Shown: positions 23,715 through 31,196 of the stretch, piece by piece
Numbering within the stretch: position 1 is the first letter of the stretch
How the letters are laid out: each line of letters begins with the position of its first letter
Notes under the pieces: model-generated
What the model was told of the DNA's origin: nothing
Database searches by the model: none
Seen by the model: the letters and a program-made list of their open reading frames with translations, nothing else
DNA from: Hyphomicrobiales bacterium
GTDB lineage: Bacteria > Pseudomonadota > Alphaproteobacteria > Rhizobiales > Rhizobiaceae
DNA: 52,485 bases
Assembly (NCBI GenBank): GCA_900469955.1
Contig: UBYX01000041.1
Location: forward strand, 1 to 52,485
Reading direction: 5' to 3'
Program-made: the position numbers and the translations under genes

Positions 23715-23834
23715 ATGATGTTAAACGAGCGCTGGAGGCGGTCCGGTAAGGACCGTCGCTCTAACGCGCTGCCGGCCGCGGGTCTTTCGCGAAAACGCAA
23801 CTATAAGGAGGACAGCGCGACCTTCGAAAACTAA
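23715..23834 (+). CDS. Possible 39-aa basic protein
   Basis: MMLNERWRRSGKDRRSNALP and a polar, basic tail, with GGAGGCAAGG 4-13 bases upstream. It stops just before the promoter of the second cold-shock gene. Very short; coding status unproven. The remainder of 23552-23837 shows nothing else. Confidence 0.3.
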   Translation: MMLNERWRRSGKDRRSNALPAAGLSRKRNYKEDSATFEN

Positions 23835-23837
23835 CCG

Positions 23838-24015
23838 TTGACGAACCCGCTCCTCTGCCGTATACATGGCTCATCGATCTTTTGCTTGCCGAGCTTTGTC
23901 TACCGCGCGATTGGCACCGCGCTTTAAGCGAACTTCTCTTTCAAAAATAGTCGGTTTTCGTCTGCGTGGCATCAGCTTCGCGGTTTCTCAACTCTATGCT
24001 TTGAAAGGGTTCATC
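23838..24015 (+). promoter_or_regulatory. Promoter and long leader of cold-shock gene 2
   Basis: TTGACG (23838-23843), 17-bp spacer, TATACA (23861-23866): a near-consensus housekeeping promoter. It predicts a leader of about 143 bases before the ATG at 24016. The leader carries GAGCTTTGTC (23891-23900) and CTCTATGC plus TTGAAAGG (23992-24008), both shared with the leader of the first csp gene. Thermo-regulation through the leader is inferred from known cspA mRNAs. Confidence 0.7.
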
Positions 24016-24225
24016 ATGACCACTGGCACAGTAAAATGGTTCAATTCCACCAAGGGCTTCGGCTTCATCCAGCCTGACAACGGCGGCGCTGACGCCTTCG
24101 TTCATATTTCCGCTGTCGAGCGGGCCGGTATGCGCGAGCTTGTCGAAGGCCAGAAGATCGGCTTCGAACTCGAGCGCGACATGAAGTCGGGCAAGATGTC
24201 GGCCTGCAATTTGCAGAACGCTTAA
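24016..24225 (+). CDS. Cold-shock protein (CspA family), second copy
   Basis: A 69-residue cold-shock domain with VKWFNSTKGFGFIQP (RNP1) and AFVHISAVERAG (RNP2). It is the canonical type, unlike copy 1, which has VKFFN. The ATG at 24016, with TTGAAAGG upstream, gives the exact family length. It is followed by the conserved 20-mer, a terminator and two small helical-protein genes. Predicted role: RNA chaperone in cold or stationary-phase stress. Confidence 0.95.
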   Translation: MTTGTVKWFNSTKGFGFIQPDNGGADAFVHISAVERAGMRELVEGQKIGFELERDMKSGKMSACNLQNA

Positions 24226-24243
24226 TCGATATCTGCTTCCCTT

Positions 24244-24263
24244 TGACCACGGATGTACTGGCA
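24244..24263 (+). repeat. 20-nt element conserved after both csp genes (copy 2)
   Basis: Identical 20/20 to 2221-2240, in the same place between csp stop codon and terminator, although the sequence on both sides differs. Confidence 0.7.
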
Positions 24264-24287
24264 CTGCCGGGAGCAATTATCAGTTTG

Positions 24288-24314
24288 AGGCCAGGCAGTT
24301 CGCCTGGCCTTTTT
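24288..24314 (+). terminator. Rho-independent terminator after csp 2
   Basis: AGGCCAGGC (24288-24296), 5-base loop, GCCTGGCCT (24302-24310), then TTTTCGTTTT: a perfect 9-bp stem. Confidence 0.88.
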
Positions 24315-24347
24315 CGTTTTGGCCTCACGCCCAGATCGAGGAAATTC

Positions 24348-24572
24348 ATGACAGACACATATAGCAAATCCCGCCAGCAGGCGGAGACCGCCTTCGGCAA
24401 TCTCCAGACGGAGTTCTTCGCCAAGAATAATGCGGCTGAAGAGCTCGAATCCGTAGCTCAGGCGCGTGATGCCAAGACTCTGAGACTGCGCGAAGCGCGG
24501 CTCGCCAAGGAGCAAGCCGACCGGATGTCTGCAACATCTGCGTTGCTTGCTAAACGATCGAAGTCCAACTGA
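24348..24572 (+). CDS. Small helical protein downstream of csp (74 aa)
   Basis: MTDTYSKSRQQAETAFGNLQ begins a nearly all-helical, charged protein rich in Ala, Arg, Glu and Lys (RDAKTLRLREARLAKEQADR). GAGGAA stands before the ATG. It belongs to a type of small rhizobial protein often found next to csp genes, of unknown function. It may be read by leaky termination from csp, or from its own promoter. The DUF6481 gene follows 30 bp downstream. Confidence 0.75.
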   Translation: MTDTYSKSRQQAETAFGNLQTEFFAKNNAAEELESVAQARDAKTLRLREARLAKEQADRMSATSALLAKRSKSN

Positions 24573-24602
24573 TCATCCCAAACGCAAAAGTCAGGATATA
24601 GA

Positions 24603-24983
24603 TTGAAACACGCCAGAAACAACGAACTGACCGACCGACGTTCCGCTGCTGCAGACGCCAAAGTAGCTCTTCTCACAGCATACCGAGCAGCAAAGACGGC
24701 CGCAGCGCCATCACAAGCCGCCAGACAGGCAGAGCGCATCTCGCTTGTTGAGGCTCGTGAAGCGCGCCGTGCGGAACGGGAACGAATTAAGCATGAGGAG
24801 CGCACCCGGCTCGAGACCCTTGCGGCTCAAGAACAGGCGGCCATCGAGGCAGCAGCCGCGGCCGAGATCGAGGCGCGACATTCGGCCGAGAATGCCCGGG
24901 TATCACGGGTTGTTCAAGATGAGGCCGCTCGCAAGGCTGAACGCGACAGACGTTATGCCGCCCGCAAGGCCCGGCAGGCTTAA
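24603..24983 (+). CDS. DUF6481 family protein
   Basis: A 126-residue highly charged Ala/Arg/Glu-rich protein: MKHARNNELTDRRSAAADAK, then long helices (EAREARRAERERIKHEERTR) and the C-terminal RVVQDEAARKAERDRRYAAR. This composition and these ends match the DUF6481 family of alphaproteobacteria. The start is TTG at 24603. It is probably a long coiled coil; the role is unknown. It sits in the csp cassette, with the 74-aa gene just upstream. Confidence 0.8.
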   Translation: MKHARNNELTDRRSAAADAKVALLTAYRAAKTAAAPSQAARQAERISLVEAREARRAERERIKHEERTRLETLAAQEQAAIEAAAAAEIEARHSAENARVSRVVQDEAARKAERDRRYAARKARQA

Positions 24984-25074
24984 CGTTCAGGCACCCACCC
25001 TCCGTTGGATGGGTCCGTGAAATCAGGGCATGATGCGGTCATGCCCGAACTTACTCATTCCTTAGGAGCCAACC

Positions 25075-25350
25075 ATGGCACCGAACACAAACGAGCTGCA
25101 GGTAATCAACACCTCCTGGCAGATTGCGATCCAGGAAATCCTGCGCATGATCATCAGAGACATGTATCATGCCGGCGGCGAAACATCATTTAACACGCAC
25201 ATCAAGCGGATCGAAGAAGCCGCAGTGCACAGCATCTACACGGATTTGAGACTCCGCGGCACCGACGAGTGGACGGAGGTGTTGGTCAAGGAACGGGCCA
25301 GCAACTTCGTCACGACCCTCTTAACGTCCTTTACCTACGACCGTGCCTGA
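25075..25350 (+). CDS. Small hypothetical protein (91 aa)
   Basis: MAPNTNELQVINTSWQIAIQ, then EILRMIIRDMYHAGGETSFN and a C-terminal helix ERASNFVTTLLTSF. AGGAG lies 6 bases upstream of the ATG. It is soluble and mostly helical. The type is familiar from Rhizobiales but has no assigned function. It may be transcribed with or after the csp cassette. Confidence 0.65.
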   Translation: MAPNTNELQVINTSWQIAIQEILRMIIRDMYHAGGETSFNTHIKRIEEAAVHSIYTDLRLRGTDEWTEVLVKERASNFVTTLLTSFTYDRA

Positions 25351-25475
25351 CCACGATACACGCTCACCAGAGCGCTAGAATTTGGACCAGCGGTACCGTG
25401 CCTGAAATTTCTTATGGTCTTCGAGGTTGATCGGCCGGGGGCCTGCCAAAATCACTCTAACTAAGCAGCAATTAA

Positions 25476-25637
25476 GCCAAGCGGTCGGGCACGGAAGAGC
25501 ATAGCGCAGAACGCCTCGCAGCCATCGTCGAATCTTCCTTCGACGCGATCATCAGCAAGGGCCTTTCAGGCATGATCGTCAACTGGAACAGGGCGGCCGA
25601 ACGCATGTTCGGCTATCCGGAAGGGGAGGTGGTGTGA
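25476..25637 (+). pseudogene. PAS-domain sensor kinase fragment
   Basis: ERLAAIVESSFDAIISKGLS then MIVNWNRAAERMFGYPEGEVV is the start of a PAS domain of the type that opens many rhizobial histidine kinases. A TGA follows at 25635-25637, in place of the expected Gly-x-Pro. Nothing of the kinase core remains. The rest of 25351-26040 is noncoding as far as I can see. Confidence 0.6.
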
Positions 25638-26040
25638 GAGAACCCAAAGAGACGCGAGCTTCAGCAGGAAGCCCTCTCGACTCGGATGGCAGATCTCTTC
25701 CGACCCTATTACATCGTTCGTGACGTTGCACGATGCGCCGAAATCTCACTCGTCATCCATCTCTCCTCGTTTGACACGAGGGGGCAATTCTCGATTTCGT
25801 TAGGGTCAATTCGTGGCTTCGCTTGACACGCCAGCCATGAATGGCTCGGCGAATACATCATTGTAAGCATTGAAACGCACAGGAATTCCCCAAGCAGCGG
25901 CTATGGACGCACAACAACGAACCGCCCAACAGGGGTATTGGCGGCATCACAGGGATGCGATTGGGAGACGGGCTACGCCGCGTCACTGAGGCGGCGCCCG
26001 TTAAGACGGTTTACCGGCGTCGACGCCGCGCTGACCAGCG

Positions 26041-26601
26041 TTACGGGCTACTTTTAACGAGCATCCCGCTGTCACGTTGCATTGCGCGCAGACGCTCCAG
26101 TGACTGTCGTACGCAGACGAGCAACTCCGTGAGCTGTTGTTGGTCAAGACGAGCAAAGGCGAGGTCGGGGCCGCTGGCGAAGGTAAAGGTCAGGAAGCGC
26201 GTCTCATAGGCTTCCGTGATGGCAGCATGGACCTGCAGGTGGCCGTTGCAACGAACGCGTCCCAGCTGAAGGATGGTTCGGCCCAGGAATGGAGTGGCCG
26301 CGAAGGCCTTCAGCCAGTTCGGCCACCCGAGAGGCCGCGGCTCCTCCCGCAGCCTGCCTTGCGCTTCGTCGAGCAGCATGATCAGAGCGTAGAGATCGTG
26401 GCGGTCAAACCATGGGGTGATCAGCGTCTCGCCGGCCTCGTTGCCGCTGATCGCCGCGTTTGCGGCCATCATCATCACCGGCTCATGGCGATGCCACGTC
26501 ATGAACAATCGAACGCGACCGTTCGGCACCTCGAAGACCGCGATCGGTGTATCACCTGCGGAAAGCAGCCCGTTCCACGGATCCTTTCTACGCTTAAACA
26601 T
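26041..26601 (-). CDS. Conserved hypothetical protein (186 aa)
   Basis: A soluble alpha/beta protein starting MFKRRKDPWNGLLSAGDTPI, with VPNGRVRLFMTWHRHEPVMM, a middle helix YALIMLLDEAQGRLREEPRP and a C-terminal helix LTELLVCVRQSLERLRAMQRD. No signal peptide, no recognisable catalytic motif. The reading is clean over its length and codon use is normal, so it is likely a real gene. I cannot name a family. Confidence 0.65.
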   Translation of the reverse strand: MFKRRKDPWNGLLSAGDTPIAVFEVPNGRVRLFMTWHRHEPVMMMAANAAISGNEAGETLITPWFDRHDLYALIMLLDEAQGRLREEPRPLGWPNWLKAFAATPFLGRTILQLGRVRCNGHLQVHAAITEAYETRFLTFTFASGPDLAFARLDQQQLTELLVCVRQSLERLRAMQRDSGMLVKSSP

Positions 26602-26761
26602 CGCCTTCTGCTCTCCGGTGCTGCCACATTAGAACGAGGAAACCGGAAATTTGTTCGGATGGAGGCGTTACAGTGCGACAGATTGGGTGGTGCAGTCTCA
26701 TCGACCTGCTCCGATCAGTGGGGACGGAAAAGCCCGCTTAGTGCCTCTCGAACAGTAGGCC

Positions 26762-27019
26762 TCAGGCCCCTTGTCTCATGAGCTGATTGAGCTCGCCGAC
26801 GGCAGCCGATTGAGAGCCTAGAAGCAGCCGTTGCAGGCGGGGGAAAGGAAGGTTGTTCTGCTGCAGGAAGCCACCGTGAACAGTCCACCTCCCGGCAAAG
26901 GTTTCCTGCAGTTTCCTGGTGCAAAATCCCATGAAACGTCTCATGAACGGCGAGAGACGGTGAATATCAAGGTGACCAACAGCGCCGGAAAGATCGCTGA
27001 GGCACTGCCGACGACACAT
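26762..27019 (-). CDS. Possible small protein or fragment (85 aa)
   Basis: The minus strand reads RLSPFMRRFMGFCTRKLQET then AGRWTVHGGFLQQNNLPFPR and LGSQSAAVGELNQLMRQGA. It looks more coding than the competing frames, but no SD or family is visible. The rest of 26602-27253 contains only weak overlapping frames. Confidence 0.3.
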   Translation of the reverse strand: MCRRQCLSDLSGAVGHLDIHRLSPFMRRFMGFCTRKLQETFAGRWTVHGGFLQQNNLPFPRLQRLLLGSQSAAVGELNQLMRQGA

Positions 27020-27253
27020 GCTCGCTATATGGATGAACGCAAGGGGAGGTTGTCATTGCGGTGGCCCGGACTCCCGTGAGGAAACCATGCAGGAGGCGTT
27101 GGCGGAAGCGCTAGGGTGGGCCGGTGCGGATCGTCGTGGGAGGATCCGGCCGTGCCACAGCTGGCCATGCGTTAATAATTTCATGGACGCGATGCAGATG
27201 GAGCTGCAAACGGCGTACGCCATGGAGGGAAGCCCGACTGTTCCTCGGCGTGA

Positions 27254-27589
27254 TCACTCCAGGCAATTTTCGGCATCCATCAGAGCGGCCTGTCCGGAGC
27301 TCAGTTCTTCCACGAAGATCGAATAGCTCTTGCCGATCGGCATCCAGTTGTCCGCAAGCCGGACGCCGCCACCAGCGGCCGCCTCACGGCGCGGCCGATT
27401 CACTTCGACGTCGCCGATATAGGCGTCGCCCGTGCTTCCGCAGATGGCAGCATTCTTCTCCAGCCGGAAGACGATCCGGAAGTCCTTAACTAACTGGCGT
27501 TGGGCCAGTTGTGCAAGCCGCCGATCAGCGCTTTCGGCTGCTTCGGCACAGATGGCCGACAGCAAAAGGGTAAGGAAGGCCTTGCTCAT
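27254..27589 (-). CDS. Small exported hypothetical protein (111 aa)
   Basis: A signal peptide MSKAFLTLLLSAICAEAAES is followed by a soluble domain with QRQLVKDFRIVFRLEKNAAI and GDAYIGDVEVNRPRREAAAG. GGAGG precedes the ATG at 27589 by 6 bases, which is why I prefer it to 27616. Two cysteines in the mature part could form a disulfide. Unknown function; periplasmic by its leader. Confidence 0.65.
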   Translation of the reverse strand: MSKAFLTLLLSAICAEAAESADRRLAQLAQRQLVKDFRIVFRLEKNAAICGSTGDAYIGDVEVNRPRREAAAGGGVRLADNWMPIGKSYSIFVEELSSGQAALMDAENCLE

Positions 27590-27673
27590 GTTAATCCTCC
27601 ATGAAACCGGAGCCAACGCAATAGCATATCACGAGGGCAGAGCAGGTGGGGCAAGACAGCGGGCAACGAGTGA

Positions 27674-27826
27674 AGCCCTTCAGAACCCTCTTCAGGCGTT
27701 CCTGCCGTTTTTGACGATGCCATCAGCCTTGACGAAGAGATCAGGCTGTTCCGGGAGCAATTGACGCGCAAGCTTCGGCTGCAAAATGCACAAATGAAGA
27801 GGATGCTGGAGCGGTTCGGTCGATAA
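27674..27826 (+). pseudogene. Fragment of a small coiled-coil protein
   Basis: FDDAISLDEEIRLFREQLTR then KLRLQNAQMKRMLERFGR and a stop: a typical C-terminal helix of short rhizobial proteins. It has no start codon after the upstream in-frame TGA (27671-27673). It is a remnant. Confidence 0.45.
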
Positions 27827-27993
27827 CGTGTTATTGTCCAGGGGAATAGCCCATCTCCCTCACTCGATCCTAGCCGCGAAAGCCGCCACCGTGGGCGCTG
27901 AGAGCTCGAACCTGTGCGACGACGAACTATCCACTTGCCATACGTAACCAGGCAAGAAGATATTGCCACGATAGAGCAAGTGCGGAAAAGCCT

Positions 27994-28221
27994 ATGGCCT
28001 TGTATAACGTGCTGATGAGTCTTGGCGTTGTCGTTTTGATCGGTATCTTGCTGAAAGGCTTTTGGGGGGCACTCGCATCAAGCCTCTGGAGCAGCCCGAC
28101 AACGCACAAAGCGACGGTGTTCCGCCGACATAACCGGTCATGCCTGTACCCATTGGATCCGCAGGAAGCCATCGGCGGGCGGGCCGACTTATCGAATGCC
28201 TCGACCGCGGGAGAGCCATGA
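27994..28221 (+). CDS. Possible small membrane protein, end doubtful (75 aa)
   Basis: MALYNVLMSLGVVVLIGILL KGFWG is a convincing membrane-anchored front, but the following 50 residues (SPTTHKATVFRRHNRSC...) look like out-of-frame reading. It may be a frameshifted gene. It overlaps the next gene by four bases. Confidence 0.35.
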   Translation: MALYNVLMSLGVVVLIGILLKGFWGALASSLWSSPTTHKATVFRRHNRSCLYPLDPQEAIGGRADLSNASTAGEP

Positions 28222-28400
28222 TCGCAGCCTATATAGATGAATTCATCATGCTTTGCGCCGGCCTGTGGATGACGTCCGTCGGCTTTGGTTATCTATCCCT
28301 ATCAAAAAATCCGGCAAGCCGGCCACCGTTGGTTCGTCACTTCAAGTGGATGGGGCCATTGCTGCTCGTTATCGCCGTCATTTTGGCTGCCGCTTCATAG
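28218..28400 (+). CDS. Small two-span membrane protein (60 aa)
   Basis: MIAAYIDEFIMLCAGLWMTS and LLLVIAVILAAAS are two hydrophobic segments around a short positive loop (RPPLVRHFKW). GGGAG stands just before the ATG. It is a plausible small inner-membrane protein. No family recognised. Confidence 0.55.
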   Translation: MIAAYIDEFIMLCAGLWMTSVGFGYLSLSKNPASRPPLVRHFKWMGPLLLVIAVILAAAS

Positions 28401-28553
28401 CTCACCACCAGACCATTCGGGGAATAATTCCAGATGAACAATCGCTCGCCTGCAGGTCGTGCGGATTGGATGAAACAGAATCTGTCGATAGGATTCAGCG
28501 CAATTCCAATCAGAGAGGGTTTGATCGCGCTGTCGGCAGAATATCCGATCTCG

Positions 28554-29432
28554 CTAAATCAGCGATGGTTGCGACGTGATCCAGTCGGCGAACACCTTGG
28601 AGAGCCGACGCTGGCTACCAGCTTTAGGATAGGCCAAATAGTGCCCAGTGTAACGATTGTCCCTGCTGTTACTGAAAGGGCGTACAAGCCGACCATTTCC
28701 TAATTCCCGATGTGCGAGAGTGTTAGATTCCAGCGCTACCCCTAGTCCGTTGGCGGCAGCGTCGACCGCGAGGAAACTTCTGTCAAAGCTCATGGCAGGG
28801 AGAGGAGCAGGGCCAAGGTTGTTCAGTTCGAACCAGTCGATCCATTGAATTCGTTTCAAGTCGCTCCGGATCAATGGCACCCGAGCCAGATCGCGCGGGG
28901 ATATCAGGCGTTCCGCCATTTTAGGGCAGCAGAGCGGAGAGACGGTCTCCTCCCCAAGCGGCACAACAATCAGGTCTTCGCGGTTCGACGGCTCGCCATA
29001 CACGATGTCAACGTCAAAGAGGCCGTCGACGAAACGAGCGTAGGTCGTGCTAGCAGCAACCCTGACCTCCACGCCTGCGTTCTGCCCAAGAAAATCTGGG
29101 AGGCGTGCCGACAACACTTGGGCAGCATAGCTCGGGGCGCAGTGGACCCGAAGCAGATGAGCCTTGTTGGATGTGATTGTCTCAACACCACGCCGTAGTT
29201 CCTCGAACGCATTGGAGGCATGGCCCAGCAACGTCTGCCCGGCCAACGTCAATGTCACCTTTCGCGTGCTCCGCTCGAACAATGACGTGCCAAGGTCTCT
29301 TTCGAGCTTTGAAATCGCGTGGCTTACCGCGCTTGGAGACAGATGGAGTTCTTCTGCGGCAGCCCGGAAGGACGCGAGTCGCGCAGCGGATTCGAAGATG
29401 CGGACAGCGGAGAGGGAAGCCATTTGGAACAT
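28554..29432 (-). CDS. LysR-family regulator (GcvA-like)
   Basis: A 292-residue LysR regulator. The N-terminal HTH (about 8-66) reads AVRIFESAARLASFRAAAEELHLSPSAVSHAISKLERDLG, and the effector domain (about 93-290) has the GcvA-type SDLKRIQWIDWF and VDAAANGLGVALE elements. It is divergent from the SDR gene at 29572. A GTGAA-N5-TTCAC dyad at 29440-29454, with T-N11-A spacing, sits immediately before its start. It probably controls the SDR/transketolase/TRAP/ABC cluster and itself. The 5' end of a small gene (28434 onward) runs into its 3' end. Confidence 0.93.
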   Translation of the reverse strand: MFQMASLSAVRIFESAARLASFRAAAEELHLSPSAVSHAISKLERDLGTSLFERSTRKVTLTLAGQTLLGHASNAFEELRRGVETITSNKAHLLRVHCAPSYAAQVLSARLPDFLGQNAGVEVRVAASTTYARFVDGLFDVDIVYGEPSNREDLIVVPLGEETVSPLCCPKMAERLISPRDLARVPLIRSDLKRIQWIDWFELNNLGPAPLPAMSFDRSFLAVDAAANGLGVALESNTLAHRELGNGRLVRPFSNSRDNRYTGHYLAYPKAGSQRRLSKVFADWITSQPSLI

Positions 29433-29439
29433 CAGATTA

Positions 29440-29454
29440 GTGAAGCAGATTCAC
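29440..29454. promoter_or_regulatory. Candidate LysR box (T-N11-A)
   Basis: GTGAA-GCAGA-TTCAC, a perfect 5-bp inverted repeat with T-N11-A spacing, lies 7 bp upstream of the LysR start in the divergent region to the SDR operon. Confidence 0.5.
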
Positions 29455-29571
29455 CTACCGTTGTAAACTTCGCGTTTGTCCGAGTTCATCAAGTAGGCCA
29501 GGTTCAAATCCGCAAGGCACTGACGTGTTGACGATTTGCCAGATGCTGGGGAAGCATCGGGAGGAGATTAC

Positions 29572-30333
29572 ATGCTATTGAATGGGAAGACCGCGGCCAT
29601 TTCGGGCGCGGCGAGCAAGCGCGGCATCGGACGTGCGACAGCACAGCTTTTTGCCGAACATGGCGCGCGCGTCGCTATCCTTGATATTGATGCAGACGCA
29701 GCAGCGGAAGCAGCGGCGAGTTTGCCTCGGGTGGCCGCCGGCGCTCACGTAGGACTACGTTGTGATGTCGCGAACAAAGGCTCATGTGAAGACGCCGCAT
29801 CCAAGGTGATCGCGTCATTCGGCTCTGTGAACGCGCTGATCAACAATGCGGGCATCACTCAGCCTGTCAGAACGCTCGACATTACCGAAGCCGACTGGGA
29901 GCGGATCGTTGCCGTCAACATGACCGGCGTGCTTTTCCTCAGCCAAGCCTTCATTCCATACATGCGCGATAGTGGCGGCGGCTCGATCGCCTGCATGTCC
30001 TCCGTCTCGGCGCAGCGAGGTGGTGGCATCTTCGGCGGACCACATTACTCCGCAGCCAAGGCCGGCGTACTCGGCCTCGCCAAGGCAATGGCGCGAGAAT
30101 TCGGTCCAGCCGGCATCCGGGTCAACTCCGTAACACCTGGTCTTATCCAGACTGACATAACCGGCGGCAAGCTCACTGAACAGATGCGTGACGACATCAT
30201 CAAGGGCATCCCCCTAAACCGGCTCGGCGAGGCGGCAGACGTGGCGAATATCTACCTGTTCCTCGCATCGGACTTGTCGGCCTACGTGACTGGCGCGGTT
30301 ATCGACGTTAACGGCGGCATGCTGATCCACTGA
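29572..30333 (+). CDS. SDR family dehydrogenase
   Basis: A 253-residue classical SDR. The GxxxGIG motif is SGAASKRGIG (11-20), an Asp after strand 2 (ILDID, D38) indicates NAD+, NNAG is at 91-94, catalytic Ser is in SSVS (about 143-146), and Y159 and K163 are in YSAAK. The C terminus YVTGAVIDVNGGML is typical of polyol/sugar dehydrogenases. The ATG at 29572 follows GGGAGGAG. First gene of the cluster; 23 bp separate it from the split transketolase, so it probably oxidises the sugar or polyol that the transketolase then cleaves. Confidence 0.93.
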   Translation: MLLNGKTAAISGAASKRGIGRATAQLFAEHGARVAILDIDADAAAEAAASLPRVAAGAHVGLRCDVANKGSCEDAASKVIASFGSVNALINNAGITQPVRTLDITEADWERIVAVNMTGVLFLSQAFIPYMRDSGGGSIACMSSVSAQRGGGIFGGPHYSAAKAGVLGLAKAMAREFGPAGIRVNSVTPGLIQTDITGGKLTEQMRDDIIKGIPLNRLGEAADVANIYLFLASDLSAYVTGAVIDVNGGMLIH

Positions 30334-30356
30334 GGCCAATCAGGAGAAACATCGAC

Positions 30357-31196
30357 ATGACCCAGATTGGCCACAACATAGCTCTCACGGAACGGGCGCG
30401 CCGCATCCGACGACATGCACTCCGCATGGGCGAAGTCCAGGGACAGGGCTATATCGCACAGGCGCTCGGGGTCGCAGATATCCTCGCGGTCTCCTATTTC
30501 CACGCGACGAACTACCGGTCGGAAGATCCGGAATGGGAGGATCGCGATCGGTTCCTCCTGTCGATCGGCCACTATGCAATCGCGCTCTACGCGGCCCTGA
30601 TCGAAGCTAAGATCGTTCCCGAGGACGAGCTGGAAACCTACGGGACCGACGACAGCCGTCTGCCAATGTCCGGCATGGCCGCGTACACGCCGGGTATGGA
30701 GATCACGGGCGGCTCGCTCGGACACGGGCTCGGCATCGCCGTCGGAATGGCGCTCGCTCTGAAACGAAAGAAGTCATCGTCCTTCATCTATAATCTGTTT
30801 TCTGACGGCGAGCTCGATGAAGGCTCGACCTGGGAAGCGGCTATGTCGGCGGGTTCCTACAAGCTCGACAATCTGATCGGCATTGTCGACGTCAACCAGA
30901 TGCAGGCCGACGGCCCCTCGATCGGCGTTCTCAATTTCGAACCGCTGGCGCCCAAGTTCGAAGCCTTCGGCTGGTTGGTCCAGCGGGTCGACGGAAACGA
31001 CATCGATGCTCTTGTCGCTGCATTCGACGCTGCTCGGAACTATGTCGAGGCGAAGCCGCGCATCATTATTTGCGACACGAAGATGGCAAAAGGCGTGCCG
31101 TTCCTCGAAGCGCGTGATCGAAACCACTTCCTGCGCGTCGAGCCCCACGAATGGGCCGAGGCCCTCAGGATCATCGATGCCGGAGCGGAAGCATGA
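30357..31196 (+). CDS. Transketolase, N-terminal (TPP-binding) subunit
   Basis: A 279-residue half-transketolase. Active-site His is in LSIGHYAIALYA (about 69-80). GGSLGHGLGIAVGMALALK precedes the thiamine diphosphate/Mg motif SDGELDEGS...DNLIGIVDVN (149-180). Split transketolases of two polypeptides occur in bacterial sugar-catabolic clusters. The stop overlaps the start of the C-terminal subunit by four bases (ATGA), which would give equal synthesis. The acceptor and donor sugars are not predictable. Confidence 0.93.
   Translation: MTQIGHNIALTERARRIRRHALRMGEVQGQGYIAQALGVADILAVSYFHATNYRSEDPEWEDRDRFLLSIGHYAIALYAALIEAKIVPEDELETYGTDDSRLPMSGMAAYTPGMEITGGSLGHGLGIAVGMALALKRKKSSSFIYNLFSDGELDEGSTWEAAMSAGSYKLDNLIGIVDVNQMQADGPSIGVLNFEPLAPKFEAFGWLVQRVDGNDIDALVAAFDAARNYVEAKPRIIICDTKMAKGVPFLEARDRNHFLRVEPHEWAEALRIIDAGAEA

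Noticed and set aside
28434..28703. Plus-strand 89-codon ORF starting MNNRSPAGRADWMKQN
   Set aside because: Its first 40 residues may be the front of a lost small gene, but the rest is antisense to the LysR gene; not strong enough to annotate.
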